Below, piece by piece: positions 25,124-33,671 of a stretch of 64,000 bases of DNA. Below the pieces are notes generated by a model. That model saw nothing but the letters and a program-made list of their open reading frames with translations. It did no database searches and was not told the DNA's origin. Positions within the stretch are counted from its first letter, which is position 1, and each line of letters opens with the position of its first letter. Origin of the DNA: Luteimicrobium sp042670205. Its GTDB lineage: Bacteria > Actinomycetota > Actinomycetes > Actinomycetales > Cellulomonadaceae. The stretch lies in contig NZ_JBHUWD010000018.1 of assembly GCF_042670205.1 (NCBI RefSeq), positions 1 to 64,000 on the forward strand, written 5' to 3'. The position numbers and the translations under genes were made by a program.

Positions 25124-26101
25124 TCACTTCGCGTCGGCGTCGCCCTCGGCCGGGGCGGCGGTCTCCTCGGCGGCGGCCTCGGCCGGAGCCTCGGCGGCGG
25201 GCGCCTCAGCAGCAGCCTCCTCGGCGGCGGGCGCCTCGGCAGCGGCCTCCTCGGCGGCCGGCGAGTCCGCCGGAGCCTCGGCGACGGCGGTCGCGGCGGC
25301 GGCCTCGTCCTGCTCGAGCTGCTTCTCGGCGCCGGCGAGGAGCTCACGCTCCCACTCGGCGAGCGGCTCGGCGTCGGCGTCCGGACCGGCCTCGGTCGTG
25401 GCGCGGCCCGAGTGGCGCTGCAGCAGGCCCTCGGCGACGGCGTCGGCGACCACGCGGGTCAGGAGCGTCACGGCGCGGATCGCGTCGTCGTTGCCCGGGA
25501 TCGGGAAGTCGACGACGTCGGGGTCGCAGTTGGTGTCGAGGATCGCGACGACCGGGATCCCGAGCTTGCGCGCCTCGTCGACCGCGAGGTGCTCCTTGTT
25601 CGTGTCGACGATCCACACGGCCGAGGGAACCTTGGCCATGTCGCGGATGCCGCCGAGGGTGCGGGCGAGCTTGTCCTTCTCGCGACGCAGGACCAGGAGC
25701 TCCTTCTTGGTGAGGCCCGAGCCGGCGACGTCGTCGAAGTCGATCTCCTCGAGCTCCTTGAGGCGCTGGAGACGCTTGTGCACCGTGGTGAAGTTGGTGA
25801 GCATGCCGCCCAGCCAGCGGTGGTTCACGTACGGCATGCCGACGCGCGCGGCCTGCTCGGCGACGGGCTCCTGCGCCTGCTTCTTGGTGCCGACGAAGAG
25901 GATCGACCCACCGTGGGCGACCGTCTCCTTGACGAACTCGAACGCGCGGTCGATGTACGACAGCGACTGCTGGAGGTCGACGATGTAGATGCCGTTGCGC
26001 TCCGTGAGGATGTGGCGCTTCATCTTCGGGTTCCAGCGGCGGGTCTGGTGCCCGAAGTGGACACCGCTCTCGAGGAGCTGGCGCATGGTCACGACGGCCA
26101 T
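25124..26101 (-). CDS. rpsB: 30S ribosomal protein S2
   Basis: S2 is a 30S component needed for S1 binding in many bacteria. The 325-aa product starts MAVVTMRQLLESGVHFGHQT and contains TKKQAQEP, HRWLGGMLTNF and PGNDDAIRAV, all diagnostic. It ends in an unusual low-complexity Ala/Glu/Pro tail of about 70 residues (AAEEAAAEAPAAEEAAAEAP), encoded by an imperfect 30-bp DNA repeat. ATG 26101 has AAAGGAC upstream. It is the first gene of rpsB-tsf. Confidence 0.98.
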   Translation of the reverse strand: MAVVTMRQLLESGVHFGHQTRRWNPKMKRHILTERNGIYIVDLQQSLSYIDRAFEFVKETVAHGGSILFVGTKKQAQEPVAEQAARVGMPYVNHRWLGGMLTNFTTVHKRLQRLKELEEIDFDDVAGSGLTKKELLVLRREKDKLARTLGGIRDMAKVPSAVWIVDTNKEHLAVDEARKLGIPVVAILDTNCDPDVVDFPIPGNDDAIRAVTLLTRVVADAVAEGLLQRHSGRATTEAGPDADAEPLAEWERELLAGAEKQLEQDEAAAATAVAEAPADSPAAEEAAAEAPAAEEAAAEAPAAEAPAEAAAEETAAPAEGDADAK

Positions 26102-26545
26102 GGCACGTCCTTTCGTCGTGCGCCGCGAGTCCCTCGCCGTGCGCACGGGTTGCGCGGCCCTCGCGGGGAGGACCGCTGTTCCGGTTGTCGACGCCGGCCG
26201 GTCGGCCGTCGTCCCTGGCACCACGCGGCGGGACGCCACCGGGTCCTGTCCGAGGACGGGTTCCGGAAGACCGTCGCCCACGCCGCGGCTCCGGTGCGAG
26301 CGGCGCGGCGGACGACGTCCGGCGGGCTGCGCGCGCGCCGACGGGAAGCCGGCAACGGGAGCGTGTTGTGGTGCGCGATGTCATGCGCAGGGCGCATGCG
26401 CCGACAAGTCTACCGGATCGCGGACCTGCGCCGGTGCCCGTCCGGGCGGGCCCTGCGCCGTCCCCCGCGCCCGCCCGCACGGCCGTCGTCCACAGGGGCG
26501 GTCCGGGCGCGCGCACCGGTCGCGCGGGCCCGGCACGCTGGCCCG
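26102..26545. other. 444-bp divergent intergenic region, rpsB upstream and M23 peptidase upstream
   Basis: No gene is supported here. On the minus strand TAGACT at 26407-26412 is a fair -10 for rpsB-tsf (TAnnnT), without a clear -35 at 17 bp; it would give a leader of about 300 nt. Just downstream lies a perfect 7-bp hairpin, CATGCGC/GCGCATG (26382-26398), with a 3-base loop, near the predicted 5' end of the mRNA. I did not recognise a ribosomal-protein leader family. Confidence 0.45.
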
Positions 26546-27184
26546 ATGACGCTCCCCCTGCCCGCCGGCCCGGCCCGCCGGGCGCCTCGTCCGACGCGGC
26601 GTGCGGCGGCCGTCCTCGCTGCCGTCGTCGCGCTGGGACCGGCGCTCGGGTCCGCCGCGGGCGCCGCCGAGCCTCCCTCGACCGCGGTCCGGGTCCCGGC
26701 GACGGCGCCGCTCGGCGCAGCCGCGCGGGCGGCACCCGTCACCGAAGCGCCCGGCTCGTCGACGACGCCCGACGCGCGGTACCGCGTCCCGGTGCCCGGC
26801 GGTGTGCTGCGCGCGTTCGACCCGCCGGCCGTGCGCTGGGGCTCCGGGCACCGGGGGGTGGACCTCGCCGCGTCCGCCGGCGACGTCGTGCGGGCGCCCG
26901 CGGCCGGGGTCGTGGCGTTCGCCGGCTCCGTCGCGGGGCGGCGGGTGCTGACGCTCCAGCACGACGACGGGCTGCGCAGCTCGTTCGAGCCCGTCACGAC
27001 CGACCTGCGCGTGGGCGACCGCGTGCGGGTGGGCGACGCCGTCGCGACGCTCGACGCCGCCGGTCCGGGCGGTCACTGCCTGCCGCGCTCGTGCCTGCAC
27101 TGGGGCGTGCGCCGCGGCGAGACCTACCTCGACCCGATGGCGCTCGTCGCGAGCGACCCGATCGTCCTGCTCCCGCTCGGCTGA
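26546..27184 (+). CDS. Secreted M23-family peptidase domain protein
   Basis: A 212-aa exported protein with a cleavable signal peptide (RRAAAVLAAVVALGPALGSAAGA) and a C-terminal M23 (lysostaphin-like) domain from about residue 85. GHRGVDLAASAGD carries the zinc-binding H-x3-D. The second zinc motif reads CLHWGVRRG: the first His of the usual H-x-H is Cys, a variant I have seen in actinobacterial members, so activity is likely but not certain. Such proteins cut or remodel peptidoglycan cross-links. ATG 26546 gives a clean signal peptide. It is divergent from rpsB and convergent with xerC. Confidence 0.82.
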   Translation: MTLPLPAGPARRAPRPTRRAAAVLAAVVALGPALGSAAGAAEPPSTAVRVPATAPLGAAARAAPVTEAPGSSTTPDARYRVPVPGGVLRAFDPPAVRWGSGHRGVDLAASAGDVVRAPAAGVVAFAGSVAGRRVLTLQHDDGLRSSFEPVTTDLRVGDRVRVGDAVATLDAAGPGGHCLPRSCLHWGVRRGETYLDPMALVASDPIVLLPLG

Positions 27185-27199
27185 GGCCTCCGGCCGCGG

Positions 27200-28150
27200 T
27201 CAGGCGCGGGGGAACGCCTGGCTGTACGAGGAGCGCAGCCGCTCGGCGCTGACGTGCGTGTAGCGCTGGGTCGTCGCGAGGCTCGCGTGCCCCAGGACCT
27301 CCTGGACGCTGCGCAGGTCGGAGCCGCCCTCGAGCAGGTGGGTCGCGGCCGTGTGCCGCAGCGCGTGCGGGGCGAGGTCGGGCACGCCGGCGTCGGCGGC
27401 GAGGCGGTGGACCGCGTCGCGGGCCCGCCGCTGGTCCCAGCGGCCCCCGCGGTCCCCGAGCAGCAGGGCAGCCCCGCTGGCCGCGGAGACGAAGGCGGGC
27501 CGCCCGGCCCCGAGCCAGCGTTCGACCGCCCGCGCGGCCGGGACACCGAACGGCACGACCCGCTCCTTGCGGCCCTTGCCCAGCACGCGGACGGTCCGGG
27601 TGGTCAGCTCGAGGTCGTCGACGTCGACGGACACGAGCTCCCCCACCCGCAGGCCCGTCGCGTACAGCAGCTCGACGGTGACCCAGTCGCGCAGCGCCGC
27701 CGGGCCGCCGTCGGCCGCGAGCGCCCCGGCGTGCTCGACGAGGGTGCGGGCCGCGTCGACCGACAGCACCTGCGGGAGGTGGCGGTCGACCTTCGGGGAG
27801 CGCAGGCGGGACGCCGGGTCCTGGGGCGTGCGCCCCGTGCTCGTCGTCCAGGCGAAGAACGCGCGGGCGGCGGCGCTCCGGCGGGCGAGCGTCGTGCGCG
27901 CGTGACCGGTCGCGGCGAGGTCGGCGAGCCAGGCGCGCAGCAGCTGCAGGCCGACGTCGCGGGGCGCGCCGGCCCCGTGGGCCGCGGCGAACGCCGCGAG
28001 CCCCGCGAGGTCACCGGCGTACGCGCGGGCGGTGTGCACGCTCGCCCCACGCTCGAGGTCGAGGTGCCGGACGAACGCCTCGATCGCGGCGTCGAACCCG
28101 GCGTCCTCGTCCGGGCTCGGGCCCAGGACCGGGGTCTGCGGTGCACTCAC
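27200..28150 (-). CDS. xerC: Tyrosine recombinase XerC
   Basis: XerC/D resolve chromosome dimers at dif with FtsK. The 316-aa product has the N-terminal SAM-like core-binding domain (residues about 15-115, FVRHLDLERGASVHTARAY) and the catalytic domain with Arg in ATGLRVGELV (about 166), HALRHTAATHL (about 262), the second His in VLGHASLATTQ and the nucleophile in RYTHVS (about 295). GTG 28150 is the best start (GGGGGC upstream); upstream codons run into Arg-rich shadow sequence. The location between dprA and rpsB matches xerC in Actinobacteria rather than xerD. Confidence 0.92.
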   Translation of the reverse strand: MSAPQTPVLGPSPDEDAGFDAAIEAFVRHLDLERGASVHTARAYAGDLAGLAAFAAAHGAGAPRDVGLQLLRAWLADLAATGHARTTLARRSAAARAFFAWTTSTGRTPQDPASRLRSPKVDRHLPQVLSVDAARTLVEHAGALAADGGPAALRDWVTVELLYATGLRVGELVSVDVDDLELTTRTVRVLGKGRKERVVPFGVPAARAVERWLGAGRPAFVSAASGAALLLGDRGGRWDQRRARDAVHRLAADAGVPDLAPHALRHTAATHLLEGGSDLRSVQEVLGHASLATTQRYTHVSAERLRSSYSQAFPRA

Positions 28151-28269
28151 GCCCCCAGCGTCACGGAGCCGCGCGTCCGGGGCAAGGCGCCGCGCGGAGG
28201 GCGGACGGGGGGCGGCGCGAGCCGGCGCTGCACCCTCCGCGGCGCGGGGACCGGACGTCGGCGCGTCGC

Positions 28270-29505
28270 TCATCGGGACGGGCGCGGGATGCGCCTCCAG
28301 GCGCCGGCCTCCTGCACCGCGAACCCCGCGAGCTCGAGCAGCCCGAGACCGCCACGGGTCTCGTCGAGCGCGAGCCCCGCGGCCCGGGCGATCGAGCCGA
28401 CGTCCGCCGCGCGGCGCACCGGGAGCGCGTCGAACAGGCGTCGCCCGACGCCGTCGAGGTCGTCCAGATCCTCGGCACCCGGTCGCCCACCACCCTGGCG
28501 GGCATCGGCCCCCGACGTCCCGCCGCCCTCGCCGGCAGGCAGGGCGAGCTCGGCCACCTCGTCGGCGTCGGTGACGCAGACCGCCATCCCGTCCCGCAGG
28601 AGCCGGTGGCAGCCGCCGGACGCCATCGAGGTGACGGGCCCGGGCACGGCGCCGACCGGCCGGAGCAGCTCGGCGGCGCGCGTCGCGGTCGAGAGCGCGC
28701 CGGACCGCCAGGCCGCCTCCACGACGACCGTCGCGCGGGCGGTCGCTGCGATCAGCCGGTTGCGCAGCAGGAACCGGACGCGGCTCGGCACCGATCCCGG
28801 CGGCACCTCGCTCACGACGGCCCCGCCCGCGTCGATCACGCCGCGCAGCAGGTCGGCGTTCCCGGCCGGGTAGAGCCGGTCGACGCCGCCCGCGAGGAAC
28901 GCGACGGTCGGGCCGCCCGCCGCCAGCGCCGCGCGGTGAGCGGCGGCGTCGATGCCGTAGGCGCCGCCCGAGACGACCGTGATGCCGCGTCCGGCGAGCC
29001 CGTGCGCGAGCTCGGCCGCGACGTGCCGCCCGTACTCCGTGCACGCCCGCGCCCCGACGACGGCCACCGACCGCGCCGAGAGAACCTCGAGATCGGGTGC
29101 GCCCCGCACCCACAGGCATTGCGGTCCGCCCGCACCGAGGTCGTCGAGCGCGCGCGGCCAGCGGGGATCGCCCGGCAGGAGGAGCGTCCCGCCGAGGAGG
29201 TCGAGTGCGCGCAGCTCGCGTCGGGGGTCGAGCCCGCGCGTGCGCGGGGCCCAGCGGGACACGGCGCGCAGCAGCCGCGCGGGGGCCAGGTCGGCCGGCA
29301 GGTCGGGCCGGTCGGCGTGCAGCCGGCGGATCGCGCCCTCGGCGACGTCGGGGCCCGGGGCTGCGCCCAGCAGCCAGCCCAGCGCCGCCGCGGGCCCGAG
29401 CGCCCGTACGAGGTGCCCGGCGGCCGTGTCCGACGGCTCGACGACCCGGCTCCAGGCGGCCGCGACCGCGCGCGGGTCGCCGAGGTCGACCACGCCGTCA
29501 GCCAC
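28270..29505 (-). CDS. dprA: DNA processing protein DprA (Smf)
   Basis: DprA loads RecA on incoming single-stranded DNA in transformation; many non-competent bacteria also keep it. The 411-aa product has an N-terminal helical region (LGPAAALGWLLG), the Rossmann-like DprA domain (VAVVGARACTEYGR, VVSGGAYGIDAAAH, GGVDRLYPAGN, RNRLIAA) and a C-terminal winged helix (ARAAGLALDETRGGLGLLEL). GTG 29505 overlaps the upstream comM-like gene by 8 bp; a later GTG is possible. It belongs to the yraN-comM-dprA cluster. Confidence 0.95.
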   Translation of the reverse strand: MADGVVDLGDPRAVAAAWSRVVEPSDTAAGHLVRALGPAAALGWLLGAAPGPDVAEGAIRRLHADRPDLPADLAPARLLRAVSRWAPRTRGLDPRRELRALDLLGGTLLLPGDPRWPRALDDLGAGGPQCLWVRGAPDLEVLSARSVAVVGARACTEYGRHVAAELAHGLAGRGITVVSGGAYGIDAAAHRAALAAGGPTVAFLAGGVDRLYPAGNADLLRGVIDAGGAVVSEVPPGSVPSRVRFLLRNRLIAATARATVVVEAAWRSGALSTATRAAELLRPVGAVPGPVTSMASGGCHRLLRDGMAVCVTDADEVAELALPAGEGGGTSGADARQGGGRPGAEDLDDLDGVGRRLFDALPVRRAADVGSIARAAGLALDETRGGLGLLELAGFAVQEAGAWRRIPRPSR

Positions 29506-31030
29506 GGTGGCCCCGGGTCCGGAGCGTGAGGGCGCGCCCGACGTCGGTGCGGCTCGGCGCCTCGCGGCCCGCGAGGTCGGCCAGCGTCCAGGCGAGCCGC
29601 AGCACACGGTCCGCGCCCCGCAGGCTCAGGGAGCCCCGCTCGAGCGCGCGGTCGACGTCGACGAGGAGCCCCGGCGCCGCGCCGAGCCGCTCGCGCAGCC
29701 ACGACCCCGGCACCTCGCCGTTGAGGGTCCACGGCGTGCCGCGCAGCCGCTCGGCCGAGGCCGCTCGGGCCGCGGCGACCCGGCCCGCGACGGTCGCGCT
29801 CGGCTCGCCCCGCTCGGACCGGTCGACGGCGCTCACGCGCGGCAGCTCGACCTGCACGTCCACCCGGTCCAGCAACGGCCCCGACAGGCGCGCGAGGTAG
29901 CGCCGACGCTCAATGGGGGTGCAGGTGCAGTCGAGCCCCTTGCCGACGGCCTTGCCGCACGGGCAGGGGTTGGCGGCGAGGACGAGCTGGAACCGCGCCG
30001 GGTAGCGTGCCGTCCCCGCCGCGCGGTGGATGACGATCTCCCCGTGCTCGAGCGGTTGGCGCAGCGTCTCGAGGACGCGCGACCCGAAGTGGGGGACCTC
30101 GTCCAGGAAGAGCACACCGCGGTGCGCGCGGGACGCGGCGCCCGGGCGCGGCAGACCCGAGCCTCCCCCGACGACGGACGCGGGCGTGGCGGTGTGGTGC
30201 GGGTCCTCGAAGGGCGGCCGCCGCACCAGCCCCTGCGCCGCGTCGAGGGTCCCGGCGACCGAGTGGATCGCGGTCACCTCGACGGCTGCCGCCTCGTCGA
30301 GGTCCGGCAGGATGCCGGGCAGCCGGGACGCGAGCATCGTCTTGCCCGCGCCGGGCGGGCCGACCATGAGCAGGTGGTGGCCGCCCGCGGCCGCGACCTC
30401 GAGCGCCGCGCGCGCCTCCGACTGCCCGAGGACGTCCGTGAGGTCGCCCGCCACGCCGGGGGCCGCGCGGCGGACGGCCGGGGCGTCGTCCAGCGGGTCG
30501 GGAAGCTCGTCGACCTCGGCGCCGTAGTGCGCGGCCAGCTCTGCCAGGTGCCGGACGCCCAGCACCTCGGCGCCCGGCACGAGCCGGGCCTCGTCGGCGT
30601 CCTGCGCGGGCACCACGACGCGTGGGTACCCGGCGGCGACGGCCGCGGCCACCGCGGGCAGGACGCCTCGTACCCGGTGGACGCGGCCGTCGAGGCCCAG
30701 CTCGCCCAGGTGGACGACCTGCTGGGGCCGGGCGTCGTCAACGAGCCGCGCGCCCGCGAGCATCGCCACCGCGATCGCGAGGTCGAAGCCGGAGCCGGTC
30801 TTGGGCAGCGCCGCGGGCGACAGGTTGACCGTGATCTTCTTGTTGGGCCACGCGAGCCCCGACGACGTCACGGCGGCGCGCACCCGGTCGCGCGACTCGC
30901 TGAGCGCGGCGTCGGGCAGGCCGACGAGCGTGAAGCCGGGCACCGACGCGGCGAGGTGCGCCTGCACCTCGACCAGGTGACCCGCGAGCCCGACCAGCGC
31001 GACGGCGCGCGTCGTGCCGAGGCCGCTCAC
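29498..31030 (-). CDS. YifB/ComM family AAA+ ATPase (Mg-chelatase-like)
   Basis: ComM-type hexameric helicase implicated in branch migration during transformation in Gram-negatives; its role in Actinobacteria is less clear. The 510-aa protein has an N-terminal ChlI-like domain (FTLVGLPDAALSESRDRVRAA; NLSPAALPKTGSGFDLAIA), an AAA+ core with Walker A GPPGAGKTM (about 224-232) and Walker B GVLFLDEVPHF, a Cys-rich insert NPCPCG...CTC, and the C-terminal Mg-chelatase domain. The GTG start overlaps the yraN stop (GTGA). Confidence 0.94.
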   Translation of the reverse strand: MSGLGTTRAVALVGLAGHLVEVQAHLAASVPGFTLVGLPDAALSESRDRVRAAVTSSGLAWPNKKITVNLSPAALPKTGSGFDLAIAVAMLAGARLVDDARPQQVVHLGELGLDGRVHRVRGVLPAVAAAVAAGYPRVVVPAQDADEARLVPGAEVLGVRHLAELAAHYGAEVDELPDPLDDAPAVRRAAPGVAGDLTDVLGQSEARAALEVAAAGGHHLLMVGPPGAGKTMLASRLPGILPDLDEAAAVEVTAIHSVAGTLDAAQGLVRRPPFEDPHHTATPASVVGGGSGLPRPGAASRAHRGVLFLDEVPHFGSRVLETLRQPLEHGEIVIHRAAGTARYPARFQLVLAANPCPCGKAVGKGLDCTCTPIERRRYLARLSGPLLDRVDVQVELPRVSAVDRSERGEPSATVAGRVAAARAASAERLRGTPWTLNGEVPGSWLRERLGAAPGLLVDVDRALERGSLSLRGADRVLRLAWTLADLAGREAPSRTDVGRALTLRTRGHRG

Positions 31031-31386
31031 GCGACGTCCTCGAGGTGCTCGATCCGCGCCGCGCCGGCCCGGGGTAGCTGCACCGCGACGACGTCGATGC
31101 GGACGGACCGGTACCGGACGTCCGGGTGCGCGCTCAGCCAGCCCGCGGCCAGGCGCCGCAGGCGGGCCAGCTTCACCGGTGTCACCGCCTCCGCGGGATG
31201 CCCGAACCCGAGGCCGCGCCGGGTCTTGACCTCGACCACGACGAGCACGTCCCCGTCGAGCGCGACCAGGTCGAGCTCACCGCCCGGTCCTCGCCAGTTG
31301 CGGTCGACGACCCGCCAGCCGCGCCCCTCCACGTGGCGCGCCGCCACCTTCTCGCCGTACCGTCCGACCGCGTCCTTCGCCCGCAC
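31027..31386 (-). CDS. YraN family protein (UPF0102, endonuclease-like fold)
   Basis: A 119-aa member of the UPF0102 family, predicted to have a restriction-endonuclease-like fold. Signature: GRYGEKVAARHVEGRGWRVV, then GELDLVALDGDVLVVVEVKTR with the E-x-D...E-x-K active-site pattern. Family function is unproven, though clustering with dprA/comM suggests DNA processing. I chose GTG 31386 because GGAGGTGAGG sits just upstream and the product then matches family length; a TTG at 31461 would add 25 residues of non-conserved sequence. Confidence 0.9.
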   Translation of the reverse strand: MRAKDAVGRYGEKVAARHVEGRGWRVVDRNWRGPGGELDLVALDGDVLVVVEVKTRRGLGFGHPAEAVTPVKLARLRRLAAGWLSAHPDVRYRSVRIDVVAVQLPRAGAARIEHLEDVA

Positions 31387-31508
31387 GGGCCTCACCTCCG
31401 CGGGCCAGCCTGCCGAGGGGACGGGCGCGCGTGCGGCGGCCGGTACGGACGCTGTGCGCAAGCGGGCGGGGCCGCCACCTTGTGGTCAGCGCCCGCGCGG
31501 GACGTCCG

Positions 31509-31808
31509 CTACAGCTGGAGCTCCGCCTTGGCGAGCTCCTCGACGTTCACGTCCTTGAACGTCACGACCCGCACCGACTTCACGAAGCGCGCCGACCGGT
31601 ACACGTCCCACACCCACGCGTCCGCGAGCCGCAGCTCGAAGTAGACCTCACCCGCCGCGGACCGCACCTGCAGGTCCACGTGGTTCGCCAGGTAGAAGCG
31701 TCGCTCGGTCTCCACCACGTACGAGAACAGTCCGACGACGTCCCGGTACTCGCGGTAGAGCGCGAGCTCCATCTCGGTCTCGTAGTTCTCGAGGTCCTCC
31801 GCACTCAC
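31509..31808 (-). CDS. DUF2469 family protein
   Basis: A 99-aa actinobacterial protein of unknown function, encoded next to rnhB-lepB in many genomes (Rv2901c type). The conserved start is SAEDLENYETEMELALYREY, followed by VVGLFSYVVETERRFYLAN and a C-terminal region ending KDVNVEELAKAELQL. It has no TM or catalytic motif I recognise. GTG 31808 fits the family; six codons upstream are not conserved. It lies 7 bp after rnhB and 122 bp before the yraN start. Confidence 0.9.
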   Translation of the reverse strand: MSAEDLENYETEMELALYREYRDVVGLFSYVVETERRFYLANHVDLQVRSAAGEVYFELRLADAWVWDVYRSARFVKSVRVVTFKDVNVEELAKAELQL

Positions 31809-31815
31809 GCGTCCA

Positions 31816-32736
31816 TCATGGACCATCGAGGAGCCGGGAGGCGCCGTCGTCCGCGCGAGTCGGGCCCGCGTCCGCCGCCCGACCCGGCAGCGCCGGCTCG
31901 CCGGCCACCGGGCCCGACGACGTCACACCGGGCAGGTTCCAGCTCGTCCGGTGGAGCGCGCTGGGGCCGTGCGCCTCGAGCGCCCGGACGTGCGCGGCCG
32001 TCGCGTAGCCCTTGTTCTGCTGCCACTCGTACGCGGGGTGCTCGGCCGCGAGGTCGCGCATGAGGGCGTCGCGCTCGCACTTCGCGAGCACGCTCGCGGC
32101 GGCGACCGACGCGCACTGCACGTCGGCCTTGACGAGCGTCCGCACGCCCAGGGGTGGGACGGGCGCCGGGAGGGACGCGGGGTCGAGCGTCCGGTAGGCG
32201 CGGGCGCCCGGCAGCGCCACGCCCGAGGGGACGACGTCGGCGAGATCCGGCGGTTCGAGCTCGCCCAGGACGTCGAGCAGGTCCGGCTGGGGGTCGGACA
32301 GCCAGTCGTGCGAGCCGTCGAGGAGCACGGCGTCGACCTCGATGCCGGCGGCCGCCACCGTGGCCAGCGCACGCCGGCCCGCGAGCCGGAGGCCGCCGAT
32401 GATGCCGACCTCGTCGATCTCGGCGCTGCTCGCGTGCCCCACGGCCCAGGCCACGCCCCAGCGGCGGACGCGCGGCACCATCTCCTCGCGCGACGCGGGT
32501 GCCAGGAGCTTGGAGTCGGTCAGGCCGCGCGGCGCCCGACGCGTCGTCGCGTCGACCACGACCACCCCGACGGTCACCGGCCCGGCGAGCGCGCCCCGCC
32601 CGACCTCGTCCATGCCCGCGACCGTGCGCGCGCCCGTCTCGAACCACGCCGTCTCGCGCTTGAGGTGCGCGGTGCGCACGCGAGCCGCCGGACGACTCGA
32701 CGTCGTCCGGGTGGTGCGGGCGGGCGTCGTCGTCAC
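31816..32736 (-). CDS. rnhB: Ribonuclease HII
   Basis: RNase HII removes ribonucleotides from DNA:RNA hybrids. The 306-aa product carries the catalytic DEVGRG (GMDEVGRGALAGPV), LTDSKLL, and the later acidic residues in AVLLDGSHDW and VKADVQCASVAAAS. Extra residues at both termini make it longer than E. coli RnhB (198 aa); the Pro/Arg-rich C-terminal tail is probably disordered. GTG 32736 overlaps the lepB stop (GTGA), implying coupling in the rplS-lepB-rnhB-DUF2469 row. Confidence 0.95.
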   Translation of the reverse strand: MTTTPARTTRTTSSRPAARVRTAHLKRETAWFETGARTVAGMDEVGRGALAGPVTVGVVVVDATTRRAPRGLTDSKLLAPASREEMVPRVRRWGVAWAVGHASSAEIDEVGIIGGLRLAGRRALATVAAAGIEVDAVLLDGSHDWLSDPQPDLLDVLGELEPPDLADVVPSGVALPGARAYRTLDPASLPAPVPPLGVRTLVKADVQCASVAAASVLAKCERDALMRDLAAEHPAYEWQQNKGYATAAHVRALEAHGPSALHRTSWNLPGVTSSGPVAGEPALPGRAADAGPTRADDGASRLLDGP

Positions 32737-33533
32737 GGGTTCGGCACGTCCTCGAAGGTGTCGCCGGGGTTCCGCAGGAGGCCGGCGTCGGACAGGGGCC
32801 ACACCTTGATGAAGGCCGTCCCGACGACGTCGTCCATCGGGACGAACCCACCGCCCGGCTTACCCGTGTTGTAGCGCGAGTCGCTCGAGTCCTGGCGGTT
32901 GTCGCCCATGACGAACAACGAACCCGCCGGGACCTTGTGGCTGAATGCGTCCTGGCTCGGCTCCGACCCCGGCTTGAGGTACGGCTCGTCGATCGCGACG
33001 CCGTTCACCGTGACGGGCTTGCCGGGGCCCGCGCACGCGACGGTGTCGCCCGGGAGGCCGATGACGCGCTTGATGAGGTGACCGACCGCGTCGTTCGGCC
33101 GCAGCCCCACGAACGTGAGCGCGTCGACGACCGCGTTGCCCACCGGCCCGTGGTCGGCCTTCTCCTGGGCGGGCAGCCAGTCGCCCGGGTCCTTGAACAC
33201 GATGACGTCGCCACGGTGCAGGTCGAGGTGCGACGGGACGAGGCGGGAGACCATCACCCGGTCGCCGATCTGGAGCGTGTCCTCCATGGACTCGCTCGGG
33301 ATGTAGAACGCCTGGACCAGGAACGTCTTGATGAGCCACGACAGGACGAGGGCCGCGACGACGATGATCGCGGTCTCGCGCAGCACCGACGACCGGCGCG
33401 GTGCCGCCGCCGTGGGCCGCGACGCCCCGCCGCCGTCACCGTCGGAACCACCGGAGCGCTCCGTCTCGGGTGAGGCCGGCTGGGCGGTGCCCGGGACGGG
33501 CTGGGCGTCGTCGGACGACGTGGATGGGGTCAC
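32733..33533 (-). CDS. lepB: Signal peptidase I
   Basis: LepB cleaves signal peptides of exported proteins at the membrane. The 266-aa product has a cytoplasmic Ser/Pro-rich N terminus, one TM segment (AIIVVAALVLSWLIKTFLV), the catalytic Ser in PSESMEDTL (about residue 80) and the catalytic Lys in HLIKRVIGLPGD (about residue 154), followed by FVMGDNR. GTG 33533 gives VTPSTSSDD; the SD is weak and a longer start exists. The short extracytoplasmic C terminus is typical of Gram-positive SPases. Confidence 0.95.
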   Translation of the reverse strand: MTPSTSSDDAQPVPGTAQPASPETERSGGSDGDGGGASRPTAAAPRRSSVLRETAIIVVAALVLSWLIKTFLVQAFYIPSESMEDTLQIGDRVMVSRLVPSHLDLHRGDVIVFKDPGDWLPAQEKADHGPVGNAVVDALTFVGLRPNDAVGHLIKRVIGLPGDTVACAGPGKPVTVNGVAIDEPYLKPGSEPSQDAFSHKVPAGSLFVMGDNRQDSSDSRYNTGKPGGGFVPMDDVVGTAFIKVWPLSDAGLLRNPGDTFEDVPNP

Positions 33534-33608
33534 GCGCCAACTGTGCCATCCCCACCTGTGACGGGCGAAACGCGGGTCACCCCGCGGACCGCACGACCCG
33601 GGACGCAC

Positions 33609-33643
33609 GACGGGCGGCCGTCCGGAGAGGACGACCGCCCGTC
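33609..33643 (-). terminator. Hairpin after rplS
   Basis: Fifteen-base arms (33609-33623 and 33629-33643) pair with one mismatch around a 5-base GGAGA loop, 28 bp past the rplS stop on the minus strand. There is no U-tract. It likely ends or protects the upstream ribosomal-protein mRNA. Confidence 0.6.
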
Positions 33644-33671
33644 TGAGATGCTGCAGGGGTGCTGCGAGGCC

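Noticed and set aside
24098..26545. N-terminal extension of the M23 peptidase reading through from 24098
   Set aside because: That stretch is antisense to tsf and rpsB; a clean signal peptide begins at ATG 26546.
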